Shown here piece after piece: positions 1 to 7,278 of a DNA stretch of 10,385 nucleotides. The notes beneath the pieces were generated by a model, which was given only the letters and a program-made list of their open reading frames with translations, had not been told where the DNA came from and searched no databases. Each line of letters starts with the position of its first letter. Position 1 is the first letter of the stretch. This DNA is from Bacteroidota bacterium. GTDB lineage: Bacteria > Bacteroidota > Bacteroidia > Chitinophagales > Chitinophagaceae. Where the stretch lies: positions 1 through 10,385 of the forward strand of contig JAGWTK010000110.1 in the NCBI GenBank assembly GCA_028876035.1. Reading direction: 5' to 3'. Made by a program: the position numbers and the translations under genes.

Positions 1-140
1 CCTTCCTGAGCAGTTTTTCCATCGAATGCATTCAATATATTTTTCATATCGGTGTGGCGGATATTGATGATATACTATTGAATACGCTGGGGGCGTTAAC
101 AGGTACCTTTTTTGTAAAGAAAATGGCGTCAAAAAAATGA
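1..140 (+). CDS. VanZ-like family membrane protein, C-terminal fragment
   Basis: Only the last 45 complete codons lie in the window; the gene begins upstream. The frame ends at the TGA at 138-140. The visible peptide contains SxECIQ, then a short hydrophobic stretch, then GVADIDDILLNTLGAL, which matches the conserved end of VanZ-like proteins (a Ser-x-Glu-x-x-Gln segment followed by an Asp-Ile-x-Asp-hydrophobic-x-x-Asn-x-x-Gly motif). It closes with a short basic tail (VKKMASKK), as expected after a last membrane helix. VanZ proteins are small multi-span membrane proteins. The founding member gives low-level teicoplanin resistance, but most relatives have no defined role and some sit in polysaccharide loci. 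The stop codon overlaps the next start as ATGA (137-140), which suggests co-transcription and coupled translation with the acetyltransferase gene. The family call rests on the C-terminal motif only. Confidence 0.8.
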   Translation, partial: FLSSFSIECIQYIFHIGVADIDDILLNTLGALTGTFFVKKMASKK

Positions 141-721
141 GTGCAGACAATACAGTTTCCAGGGTTCGGCTGGCCAGTTTTGACCCCTCGCGTAATTATC
201 GCCGCGGGGCCGGAAAGGCAAAAATGGCCGCCTGGTACCTGGTGAAAATTTGCTTTTTTCTGACGGCCATCCCTTTTCCGGGAGGGTTCAAATGTTTCCT
301 GTTGCGCTTGTTTGGTGCTACCGTGGGGAAAGGACTGGTGATAAAGCCAAGGGTAAATATCCATATGCCCTGGAACCTGGTCATCGGCAACAATGTTTGG
401 ATCGGTGAAGAGGCATTCCTGCTGAATTTTGAGCGACTGCAAATTGGCAATGATGTTTGTATCAGTCAGCGCGCCTTTTTATGCGGCGGCAACCACGATT
501 TCAGAGATCCGTCGATGCCTTACCGGAATGGCCCGATTACCCTGGAAGATGGGGTATGGATCGGGGCTTCGGTATTTGTTGCACCGGAAAGTATCGTCGG
601 AACAGACAGCGTAGTCACCGCTTGTTCGCTCGTAACGGGAAAGCTGGCAGCGGGTGGCATTTATAGCGGACAACCAGCCGTGTGGATAAAACAGCGATGG
701 AAAAACAATCAACAATCATGA
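137..721 (+). CDS. wcaF: WcaF-type putative colanic acid/EPS O-acetyltransferase
   Basis: This 194-residue protein is predicted to move an acetyl group from acetyl-CoA onto a sugar of the exopolysaccharide repeat unit in the cytoplasm. It belongs to the left-handed beta-helix (hexapeptide) acyltransferases. Imperfect hexapeptide turns run from about residue 62 to 170 (for example VIGNNVWIG at 82-90, LQIGNDVCIS at 101-110, LEDGVWIGASVFV at 136-148). The GNHD motif at 118-121 supplies the likely catalytic His120. The N-terminal segment with a hydrophobic stretch near 31-46 and the order ending SGQPAVWIKQRW fit the WcaF subfamily, whose members are usually about 180 residues. The ATG at 137 overlaps the VanZ-like stop as ATGA; the next in-frame ATG, at residue 30, would cut into the conserved N-terminal part. 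The gene lies 27 bases before the wcaI-like gene. The acceptor sugar cannot be deduced. Confidence 0.88.
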   Translation: MSADNTVSRVRLASFDPSRNYRRGAGKAKMAAWYLVKICFFLTAIPFPGGFKCFLLRLFGATVGKGLVIKPRVNIHMPWNLVIGNNVWIGEEAFLLNFERLQIGNDVCISQRAFLCGGNHDFRDPSMPYRNGPITLEDGVWIGASVFVAPESIVGTDSVVTACSLVTGKLAAGGIYSGQPAVWIKQRWKNNQQS

Positions 722-748
722 TACTGTGTCAGCGGGCTTAATTATACT

Positions 749-1972
749 ATGAGAATCCTGATTACCGGCATCAACTACGCACCCGAGCTTACCGGCATCG
801 GAAAATATACGGGCGAAATGGGCGCCTGGCTTGCGGGCCGCGGGCATACCGTGGACGTGATCACCGCCGTGCCCTATTATCCTCAATGGGCGGTGCAACC
901 GGGGTATTCCAATCGTTGGTGGAAGCGGGAGAAATTGAACGGCGCGCACATCACCCGGTGTCCTCTGTACATACCGGCAAAAGTGAGCTCGGGCAAACGG
1001 ATCCTGCATGAGTTTTCATTTGCAGCTGCCATGCTGCCGGTATGGATCAAGAAACTATTTGCGAAGAAGTATGATGTGGTCATCTGTGTGTCACCGCCCT
1101 TCCATATAGGTTTTCTGCCCCTGCTGTTTACTGGTATCCGGCGTACGAAGCTGGTAGTGCATGTTCAGGACCTGCAGGTAGACGCGGCAAAGGATCTTGG
1201 CATGATCAACAACAAGACTTTTTTAAATATCATGTTCGGTGCAGAACGGTTTATACTGAAACGGGCAGATGCAGTATCTACGATCAGTGCAGGCATGCAA
1301 CAAAAAATTGAACGGAAAGGCATCGACCCGGCAAAAATGATCTTCTTCCCCAACTGGGTAGATGAAAGAGAAATTCGCCCACTGGCAAAAGAAGCTTCCC
1401 TGCGAAAGGAATTTGGACTCAGCGATACCGATAAGGTGATACTATACTCGGGCAACCTGGGTGAAAAACAGGGACTCGAAATCATCATTGAAGCGGCACG
1501 ACATTTTATAGATCAAAAAGACCTGCGCTTTATTGTTTGTGGCAGTGGTGGTGGCCGGGAACGGTTAGTGGCACTGGCAAAAGAAGCCGGCACCAGCAAT
1601 GTGCAGTTCTTTCCGCTGCAGCCCTATGAAAAATTATCGGCGTTGCTGGCGACGGCCGACCTGCACCTGGTACTGCAGAAAAAGTCGGCTTCCGACCTGG
1701 TAATGCCCAGCAAGCTGGTAAGCATCCTGGCTGCAGGCGGATGCCCGGTGGTGACTGCATTGCCCGGTACCTCACTGTATGAAGTGATCGACCAGTACAA
1801 AGCGGGTATCCTCGTGGAGCCGGAAAACGCGGCGGCACTGGTCGAAGGCATAAAGAAGGGACTTAAATCGGGCATTGAAGAATATCGAATCAATGCCCGG
1901 AATTATGCAGAACGATTTTTATCGAAAGAGAATATCATGCTGGAATGGGAGAAGGCACTGATTAAGCTATAA
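749..1972 (+). CDS. wcaI: WcaI-type GT4 glycosyltransferase
   Basis: This 407-residue predicted cytoplasmic or membrane-associated retaining glycosyltransferase would transfer a sugar from a nucleotide donor to the growing lipid-linked oligosaccharide. The N-terminal Rossmann half opens with MRILITGINYAPELTGIGKY, the glycine-rich start typical of WcaI proteins. It continues with VPYYPQW (41-47) and HVQDLQVDAAKDLG (138-151), also characteristic of this subfamily. The donor-binding half has the GT4 entry strand LYSGNLGEKQGLE (232-244), a CGSGGGR loop (264-270) and the segment VMPSKLVSILAAGGCPVV (318-335). The last of these occupies the place where many GT4 enzymes have the EX7E motif; the first acidic residue is not conserved here, as I recall for WcaI-like proteins. 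Upstream sequence is A/T-rich with no Shine-Dalgarno site. It sits in an apparent operon between wcaF-like and wcaJ-like genes. In E. coli colanic acid synthesis WcaI is thought to add fucose, but the donor here is unknown. Confidence 0.88.
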   Translation: MRILITGINYAPELTGIGKYTGEMGAWLAGRGHTVDVITAVPYYPQWAVQPGYSNRWWKREKLNGAHITRCPLYIPAKVSSGKRILHEFSFAAAMLPVWIKKLFAKKYDVVICVSPPFHIGFLPLLFTGIRRTKLVVHVQDLQVDAAKDLGMINNKTFLNIMFGAERFILKRADAVSTISAGMQQKIERKGIDPAKMIFFPNWVDEREIRPLAKEASLRKEFGLSDTDKVILYSGNLGEKQGLEIIIEAARHFIDQKDLRFIVCGSGGGRERLVALAKEAGTSNVQFFPLQPYEKLSALLATADLHLVLQKKSASDLVMPSKLVSILAAGGCPVVTALPGTSLYEVIDQYKAGILVEPENAAALVEGIKKGLKSGIEEYRINARNYAERFLSKENIMLEWEKALIKL

Positions 1973-2006
1973 AACGCCCACCAGCAGGTATACCAACCTT
2001 ATTATT

Positions 2007-3395
2007 ATGAACAGAAGATTTATCCGGTTTTTACAAGCGTCCATAGCGGGGTTGGATTTGCTCACCCTGAACCTGGCGGTTTCACTCACGCTGGTATTTA
2101 TCACCAGCATTCCGCCCCAGTTTATCAATTACTATTTCAGGCTCTGGCTATTTGTCAATACATCCTGGTTATTTATTTGCTGGATTTCTGCCATCTACAA
2201 TGAATACCACATCATGTCTTTCGAAATATTTGCCCGAAAGACAATGCGCGTATACATTATGTGGGTCGCTGCCGTACTCGCATTCCTGTTCTTTCTGCAG
2301 CAGAATGAAATTTCACGCATCTTCATCGTTTCGATGATTCTTGGCAGCGGCACCCTGCTGCTGATTAACCGCTTTATTTATTTACTACTGCGGCACTATT
2401 TCCGGCACGGCGAACACCTGTCCAAAAAAGTGATCATTCTCGGGTACAACGATATCGCCAAAAAACTGGCAAACTACCTTGAAGAAGAAAGCCTCAATAC
2501 GCAAATAATGGGCTTTTGTGAAGAAGAAGAAAAGGTGAAGGAGTTGTCGACCTATCCTATTCTCAGCGATATCGGCAGTGCCATACAGGTATCCCGTAAA
2601 CTCGAAATAAACGAAATCTATTCTACCATCGCACCGGAAAAAGAAAAGATCATTTACGATCTGATCAAGCAGGCCGACCAGGAATGTATCCGGTTCAGGA
2701 TCATCCCCGACCTCAGCTTTATCATCAAACAACCTGTGCACATTAACTACCTGCGCGATATGCCGGTTTTATCCATGCGCAGCGAACCGCTCGACGATGT
2801 GAGCAGCCGCGGTCGTAAACGTGCATTTGATATTGTGGTGAGTCTGCTCGTTATCATTTTCATCCTTTCCTGGCTGATCCCATTACTGGGTATCTTGATC
2901 TGGCTCGAATCACCGGGACCGATATTCTTTATCCAGGAGCGTACCGGCCGCGACAACAAAACTTTCAACTGTCTTAAATTCCGCAGTATGAAAGTGAACA
3001 ATGAAGCAAACACGAAACAGGCCCAGCGCAACGATGACCGCATGACAAAAATCGGCCGCTTTATGCGTCGTACCAGCCTGGATGAGTTTCCGCAATTCAT
3101 CAATGTATTCAAGGGAGAAATGAGCATTGTGGGCCCAAGGCCGCATATGCTCAGGCATACAGAAATGTATTCTAAGATAATGGGTCAGTATATGGTTCGC
3201 CAGTTCCTCAAACCCGGCGTTACCGGCTGGGCGCAGGTACATGGCTATCGAGGCGAAATAAAAGATGATGAACAGCTCCGGAAACGGATTGAACACGATA
3301 TTTGGTATATGGAAAACTGGAGCATCTGGCTCGACATGCGCATTATGTTCCTCACGGTGTACCGAACCGTTAAAGGTGACGAAAACGCATTCTGA
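2007..3395 (+). CDS. wcaJ: WcaJ-type undecaprenyl-phosphate hexose-1-phosphate transferase
   Basis: This 462-residue integral membrane protein probably starts repeat-unit synthesis by moving a hexose-1-phosphate, most often glucose-1-phosphate from UDP-glucose, onto undecaprenyl phosphate. About four N-terminal membrane spans are seen (roughly 14-34, 44-64, 82-98, 104-127). A central Rossmann-like domain follows (KKVIILGYNDIAKKL at 140-154 to about 260). A hydrophobic re-entrant or membrane helix at about 274-300 leads into the catalytic bacterial sugar transferase domain. Hallmarks of the catalytic part are PGPIFFIQERTG (303-314), KFRSM (324-328), RRTSLDEFPQ (354-363) with the Asp-Glu pair at 359-360, IVGPRPH (374-380) and KPGVTGWAQV (402-411). 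Length and layout match the full-size WcaJ/WbaP-like class rather than the short PglC type. The start at 2007 follows an AT-rich stretch, 34 bases after the previous stop. Glucose as substrate is the family default, not shown by the sequence; galactose is the main alternative. Confidence 0.93.
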   Translation: MNRRFIRFLQASIAGLDLLTLNLAVSLTLVFITSIPPQFINYYFRLWLFVNTSWLFICWISAIYNEYHIMSFEIFARKTMRVYIMWVAAVLAFLFFLQQNEISRIFIVSMILGSGTLLLINRFIYLLLRHYFRHGEHLSKKVIILGYNDIAKKLANYLEEESLNTQIMGFCEEEEKVKELSTYPILSDIGSAIQVSRKLEINEIYSTIAPEKEKIIYDLIKQADQECIRFRIIPDLSFIIKQPVHINYLRDMPVLSMRSEPLDDVSSRGRKRAFDIVVSLLVIIFILSWLIPLLGILIWLESPGPIFFIQERTGRDNKTFNCLKFRSMKVNNEANTKQAQRNDDRMTKIGRFMRRTSLDEFPQFINVFKGEMSIVGPRPHMLRHTEMYSKIMGQYMVRQFLKPGVTGWAQVHGYRGEIKDDEQLRKRIEHDIWYMENWSIWLDMRIMFLTVYRTVKGDENAF

Positions 3396-3467
3396 TTCCG
3401 ACCCTGAAACCCATTTAACACAAACCCCCGGTTACTTGCCTCTGAATGATCATAGCAGCATTGGTAA

Positions 3468-3488
3468 GCAGGTGATATCCTTGCCTGC
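3468..3488 (+). promoter_or_regulatory. possible RNA hairpin upstream of the GT39-like gene
   Basis: An 8-pair stem can be drawn between 3468-3475 (gcaggtga) and 3481-3488 (ttgcctgc) with the loop tatcc at 3476-3480. Two of the eight pairs are G-U wobbles in the + strand RNA; in - strand RNA these would be A-C mismatches, so the structure favours the + transcript. It lies inside the 111-base gap after the wcaJ-like gene and ends 18 bases before the next start codon. No T-run follows it, so it is not a standard intrinsic terminator. It might affect mRNA stability or initiation of translation, or be chance. No convincing Bacteroidota-type promoter (TTG then about 20 bases then TAnnTTTG) was seen in the same gap. 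Confidence 0.3.
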
Positions 3489-3506
3489 CATCCCACAAAC
3501 AAAAAA

Positions 3507-4688
3507 ATGCCGATGACATTGTCTGGTTATACAAGCCCGAACAGTAAGCAGGTAAATAATCCTTTGGGGACGAGTAAATCTCAAAAGATATTCCTGTTGA
3601 TCCTCGCGCTTGGATTTGCGTGCCGGGTGATCGCCTGCTTTTTTTCGTCACTCCGGCATATTCATACCGACTCACAGGACTATTTTTCACAGGCCAACGC
3701 ATTGCTGGGCGGAGGATATATCAATTTCTTTCCGAACGGATATCCCCTGATAGTAGCCAGCATCAGGCGATTGGCCGGAGGTGCCGCACTCAATGCACTG
3801 TTGTGGATGAACATCCTGATGTCCACTGCGGTCATCTACTTTGTGTACGATATCAGCCTCCGCGTTTTTCGCAGGCAACAAATTGCCCTGGTATCCGCAT
3901 TGATCGTAGCCTTCTTTCCATCGCAAATAAACTATGCACGGTGGCTGATGACAGAAGTGCCCACTACGTTTTTTATGGCCGGTGCTTTCTGGTTGTATTA
4001 CCGCAACCGCTGGTTTGGTGCCGGACTGTTCCTCGGCGCAGCTACGCTTGTTCGTACCGAAATCTTACCGGTAATGGTATTGCTCTTACTGGCTGATCTT
4101 TTTTTCAAAAAGCGTTTCAACTTTCTCCTGCTTACCGGCAGCTTGATTCCCCTGCTTGCGCTGGGTTATTATTGCTATACCAAAACAGGAGAATTTTCGC
4201 TGGCGGGGCATGGCAAGTTCAATGTGATGGCATCAGTAACGGCATCGGGGAGTTATGTCGACTGGCATTATTCCGAAAAGCACCCGGAATATGATACCAA
4301 AGCGAAAGCGATTGGATTATACTTCGACACTTTTAAAAAGCAACCGCTCTCATTTATCGGCAATCGCCTGGCTAACCTATGGGAACTCTGGGGATTCTAT
4401 GCATCCGATACTGTCATGGGGCGTTCTGTATTCGTGCGTTTCGTGATAGGCATGGGAAATCTGTTCCTGATTTTATTTGGTGGATGGGGCTGGTGGATGA
4501 ACCGGAAAAATTTTGATGCATCGATCCTGATGATTCCCTTCCTCGTGATCACCTGTGTGCATATTGTATTCTTCGCCATGCAGCGTTACACCTATCCTGT
4601 AGAGCCTTTCATGATTATACTGGCCGGATGGCCATTGAGCAGGTTTGTTGCACGCCTTGTGCCGGAACAGTGGCGCACAAAAAATTAA
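3507..4688 (+). CDS. GT39/PMT-like multi-span membrane glycosyltransferase
   Basis: This 393-residue very hydrophobic protein has about nine to eleven predicted membrane spans (roughly 27-48, 76-92, 97-115, 125-141, 152-166, 170-200, 206-222, 308-328, 338-357 and 364-380). It resembles GT-C fold enzymes of the ArnT/PMT_2 type, which transfer a sugar from a polyprenyl-phosphate donor on the periplasmic side. Supporting points are the first-loop acidic motif HTDSQDYFSQA (53-63), PNGYPLI (76-82), the MTEVPTTFF segment (148-156), LVRTEILPV (181-189) and the closing MQRYTYPVEPF (358-368). At 393 residues it is shorter than ArnT and lacks a large C-terminal soluble domain. An in-frame stop at 3465-3467 with no other start after it leaves ATG 3507, or ATG 3513, as the start. 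The stretch before it is A-rich with no Shine-Dalgarno site. It ends in TAA 4686-4688, overlapping the opposite rfbD stop. The donor and acceptor are unknown; a polymerase-like role cannot be excluded. Confidence 0.72.
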   Translation: MPMTLSGYTSPNSKQVNNPLGTSKSQKIFLLILALGFACRVIACFFSSLRHIHTDSQDYFSQANALLGGGYINFFPNGYPLIVASIRRLAGGAALNALLWMNILMSTAVIYFVYDISLRVFRRQQIALVSALIVAFFPSQINYARWLMTEVPTTFFMAGAFWLYYRNRWFGAGLFLGAATLVRTEILPVMVLLLLADLFFKKRFNFLLLTGSLIPLLALGYYCYTKTGEFSLAGHGKFNVMASVTASGSYVDWHYSEKHPEYDTKAKAIGLYFDTFKKQPLSFIGNRLANLWELWGFYASDTVMGRSVFVRFVIGMGNLFLILFGGWGWWMNRKNFDASILMIPFLVITCVHIVFFAMQRYTYPVEPFMIILAGWPLSRFVARLVPEQWRTKN

Positions 4689-5575
4689 GCCGGGTGGACT
4701 GCTGAGATTTCATCGAGGCAGTGAACCAGGCTATCCTTCCAACCTGGAATCTGCACACCGAAAATTTCTTTTGCTTTTGTTTTATCCATGACCGACCAGG
4801 CGGGTCTTTTTGCAGGCGTTGGAAACTGGCTGGTCGGAATTGGATTGACTTTACAGTTCAATCCGGCAAAATCCCGTATGGCCACTGCAAAATCGTACCA
4901 GCTGATGATACATTCATTGCTGAAATGATACACCCCGGGCACCCACGCCGATGCATGCTGATGGGTTTTGGTAATGATAGCGAGTATAAAACTAGCCAGG
5001 TCATTGGCGAAAGTGGGCGAGCCAAACTGATCGTTTACGACATTCAGTTCTGTTCTTTCTTTCATTAGCCGCAACATCGTCTTTACAAAGTTGTTTCCAT
5101 AGGCTGAGTATACCCATGAGGTGCGAATAATGATCGAATCACTGTTGGAATTAGCCGCAATTTGTTCGCCCTTCAGTTTTGTGAGTCCGTAATAGTTCAC
5201 CGGGTCAACGGCTGCTGTTTCAGTGTAAGCTGTGTTTGCCTGGCCATTGAACACATAATCGGTGGAAATATGAATGAATTTTGCGCCCGCTTTTTTACAG
5301 GAAGCCGCGAGAATGCCCACCGCTGTTCCATTGACCAGCATGGCTGTATCCCGGTCAGATTCTGCTTTATCGACCGCTGTGTAGGCTGCGCAGTTGATAC
5401 AATAATCCGGCGCATTGGCTGTAAAGTAGGATTGTACCAGTCCGGGCTCGTGTACCGGCAAGGCTTCCCGGTCTGGAAATAAAAATTCGAAATCATGCAT
5501 GGCCGCACTGAGTTGCCGGATTGCCGAAGCAAGTTGTCCGTTGGCACCTGTAACCAGTATAAGCGGCTTTTTCAT
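4685..5575 (-). CDS. rfbD: dTDP-4-dehydrorhamnose reductase
   Basis: This 296-residue cytoplasmic enzyme carries out the last step of dTDP-L-rhamnose synthesis, reducing dTDP-4-dehydro-L-rhamnose with NAD(P)H. It is a short-chain dehydrogenase/reductase of the RmlD type. The nucleotide-binding loop is VTGANGQLAS (8-17), where the more usual GxxGQLG ends in Ala instead of Gly. CAAYTAVDKAE (62-72) is the RmlD signature, STDYVFNG (104-111) carries the catalytic Thr, and YGLTK (129-133) is the YxxxK catalytic pair. RTSWVYSAYGNNFVKTM (151-167) and DQFGSPTF further on are also typical. Length is normal for the family. It is the last gene of the - strand block, starting only 9 bases after the rfbC stop. 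Its own stop shares bases with the stop of the convergent GT39-like gene, so no terminator fits between them. Confidence 0.95.
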   Translation of the reverse strand: MKKPLILVTGANGQLASAIRQLSAAMHDFEFLFPDREALPVHEPGLVQSYFTANAPDYCINCAAYTAVDKAESDRDTAMLVNGTAVGILAASCKKAGAKFIHISTDYVFNGQANTAYTETAAVDPVNYYGLTKLKGEQIAANSNSDSIIIRTSWVYSAYGNNFVKTMLRLMKERTELNVVNDQFGSPTFANDLASFILAIITKTHQHASAWVPGVYHFSNECIISWYDFAVAIRDFAGLNCKVNPIPTSQFPTPAKRPAWSVMDKTKAKEIFGVQIPGWKDSLVHCLDEISAVHPA

Positions 5576-5584
5576 ACAACAAGA

Positions 5585-6145
5585 TTATCGTTTAAAAGTA
5601 AAACCGTGCACACAATTCGCCAGGGTTGGATGTTGCAGGTCTTTGCCGGACAGAATCATTTTGTCCACTGGCACTCTCCAGTCAATTGCCAGTGCAGGAT
5701 CGTTAAATGCAAGTCCGCCTTCTGCCTCCTTGTTGTAGAAGTTATCGCATTTGTACATTACTTCTGCCGTGTCGCTGATTACGGAATAACCATGGGCGAA
5801 ACCCTGGGGCACCAGCAACTGTTTTTTATTGGCAGCACTCAACTCAATGGAAAATACCTGTCCGTAAGCAGGCGAACCTTTTCTCAGGTCTACCACCACA
5901 TCGAGGATAGTGCCTTCCAGTGCGCGGATGAGTTTGGTCTGCGAAAAGGGATCTTTTTGAAAATGCAGCCCGCGTACTACGCCATAGGTGGAACGGGCCT
6001 GGTTATCCTGTACAAAACGAATCTCCACGCCTTCCGCGCGAAAGGCAGACTCATTATAAGATTCAAAAAAGTAGCCGCGGTCGTCACCAAATACACGCGG
6101 TTCGTACACTAGTAAATCGGGAATTCCGGTTTCAGCAAAAGGCAT
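5585..6145 (-). CDS. rfbC: dTDP-4-dehydrorhamnose 3,5-epimerase
   Basis: This 186-residue cupin-fold enzyme epimerises carbons 3 and 5 of dTDP-4-dehydro-6-deoxyglucose, giving the L-rhamnose configuration. The N-terminus has the family start, with IPDLLVYEPRVFGDDRGYF at 8-26. The core carries QDNQARSTYGVVRGLHFQ (46-63), with the likely catalytic base His61. QTKLIR (69-74) and LDVVVDLRKGSP (81-92) follow, then VPQGFAHGYSV (112-122) and the active-site Tyr131 in VMYKCDNFY. Length is the usual 180-190. The chosen ATG places the conserved IPDLL at the expected distance. It sits 24 bases after rfbB and 9 before rfbD, so the three rhamnose genes are probably co-transcribed in the order B-C-D. Nothing in the sequence suggests inactivation. 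Confidence 0.96.
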   Translation of the reverse strand: MPFAETGIPDLLVYEPRVFGDDRGYFFESYNESAFRAEGVEIRFVQDNQARSTYGVVRGLHFQKDPFSQTKLIRALEGTILDVVVDLRKGSPAYGQVFSIELSAANKKQLLVPQGFAHGYSVISDTAEVMYKCDNFYNKEAEGGLAFNDPALAIDWRVPVDKMILSGKDLQHPTLANCVHGFTFKR

Positions 6146-6169
6146 AATTGGATGGATTTATCCGGCTAT

Positions 6170-7231
6170 TTACCTGGCGTATTGTTGTTCGTAATAACGC
6201 TGGTAACTGCCGCTGGTGATATCATTTATCCATTGTTCGTTGTTCAGGTACCAGTCGACGGTTCTTTCAAGACCTTCTTCGAATTGGAGGGAAGGTGACC
6301 AGCCCAGTTCTTTATTAAGTTTGGTGGCGTCGATCGCGTACCGCAGGTCATGACCCGGGCGATCCGTCACAAACTTGATCAGCTTTGCACTGGTTCCTGC
6401 CGGGCGCGACAATTTCTTGTCCATAATATTGCAGAGCAGGTGCACGATGTCGATGTTTTTCCACTCGTTGAAACCGCCCACATTATAACTCTGCCCCAAT
6501 CTGCCTTTATGAAAAATGGTGTCGATGGCCCTTGCATGATCTTCTACAAAAAGCCAGTCGCGCACATTTTCGCCCTTGCCATACACCGGCAGGGGTTTGT
6601 TGTTTTTGATATTGTTGATCATCAGGGGAATCAACTTTTCAGGAAAATGGTGCGAGCCGTAATTGTTAGAGCAATTGCTCATCACCACGGGAAGTCCGTA
6701 CGTATCATGCCAGGCCATCACGAAATGATCTGAGGCTGCCTTTGAAGCGGAATAAGGTGAATGCGGATCGTAAGGTGTTTCTTCGGTGAAAAGACCGGTT
6801 TCACCAAGGGTGCCGTATACCTCATCGGTAGACACATGGTAAAACAGTTTTCCCTGTTCCTGCCCCTTCCAGTGCTGGCGTGCTGCGTTCAGCAACACGA
6901 CGGTACCCATTACATTGGTTTTTACAAATGCCAACGGATCCATGATACTCCTGTCCACATGACTTTCAGCTGCCAGGTGAATCACAGCGGTGAACTGGTA
7001 TTGCCTGAACAACTCCTCTACCCGGGCTTCGTCGGTGATATCCCCTTTCTCGAAAACATAGTTTGGCTTCGACTCGATATCCTTCAGGTTCTCCAGGTTA
7101 CCGGCATAGGTCAGCGCGTCCATGTTCACGATGCGGTAAGCAGGATATTTGTTCACGAACAGGCGCACTACATGCGAACCAATAAACCCGGCGCCGCCTG
7201 TTACAAGAATCGTTGATGTGTAATTATTCAT
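6170..7231 (-). CDS. rfbB: dTDP-glucose 4,6-dehydratase
   Basis: This 353-residue NAD+-dependent extended short-chain dehydrogenase converts dTDP-glucose to dTDP-4-dehydro-6-deoxyglucose, the branch point for rhamnose and other deoxy sugars. The Rossmann loop is VTGGAGFIGSH (10-20). MDALTYAGNLENL (37-49) is a dTDP-glucose dehydratase signature. HLAAESHVDRSI (85-96) comes next, then STDEVYG (134-140), with the dehydration residues Asp136 and Glu137. YSASK (160-164) is the catalytic Tyr/Lys pair. NNYG near 190 and the GKGENVRDWLFVEDHARAI block further on bind the nucleotide sugar. Length matches the family. It starts 47 bases after the UDP-xylose synthase stop and is followed by rfbC. The rhamnose pathway also needs rfbA (glucose-1-phosphate thymidylyltransferase), which is not in this window. 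Confidence 0.97.
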   Translation of the reverse strand: MNNYTSTILVTGGAGFIGSHVVRLFVNKYPAYRIVNMDALTYAGNLENLKDIESKPNYVFEKGDITDEARVEELFRQYQFTAVIHLAAESHVDRSIMDPLAFVKTNVMGTVVLLNAARQHWKGQEQGKLFYHVSTDEVYGTLGETGLFTEETPYDPHSPYSASKAASDHFVMAWHDTYGLPVVMSNCSNNYGSHHFPEKLIPLMINNIKNNKPLPVYGKGENVRDWLFVEDHARAIDTIFHKGRLGQSYNVGGFNEWKNIDIVHLLCNIMDKKLSRPAGTSAKLIKFVTDRPGHDLRYAIDATKLNKELGWSPSLQFEEGLERTVDWYLNNEQWINDITSGSYQRYYEQQYAR

Positions 7232-7278
7232 AGATAGTGGTATAAAAACATGTGTACAATCTCCCCATCCACCTGGTG

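Noticed and set aside
2910..3296. Long - strand open frames opposite the wcaJ-like gene
   Set aside because: The + strand carries an uninterrupted sugar transferase domain with all hallmark motifs; the - frames have no domain character.
3461..3483. Possible Bacteroidota promoter (TTG at 3461 and TATCCTTG at 3476) before the GT39-like gene
   Set aside because: The -7 box differs from TAnnTTTG and the spacing of about 12 bases is far from the usual 19-21.
4657..4680. Inverted repeat ttgtgc/gcacaa near the convergent junction as a terminator
   Set aside because: The stem is only six pairs with a 12-base loop, sits within the coding end of the GT39-like gene, and is followed on the + strand by A residues; on the - strand the T-run comes before the stem, not after.
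5495..6112. A 205-codon + strand open frame opposite rfbC and the start of rfbD
   Set aside because: It is longer than rfbC itself, but the - strand frames match RfbC and RfbD with all catalytic motifs. The + frame has no recognisable domain and spans two genes, so it is an antisense shadow.
7253..7258. Small palindrome tgtaca in the gap between the UDP-xylose synthase and rfbB genes
   Set aside because: A six-base palindrome is expected by chance, and there is no repeated copy or promoter next to it to suggest an operator.
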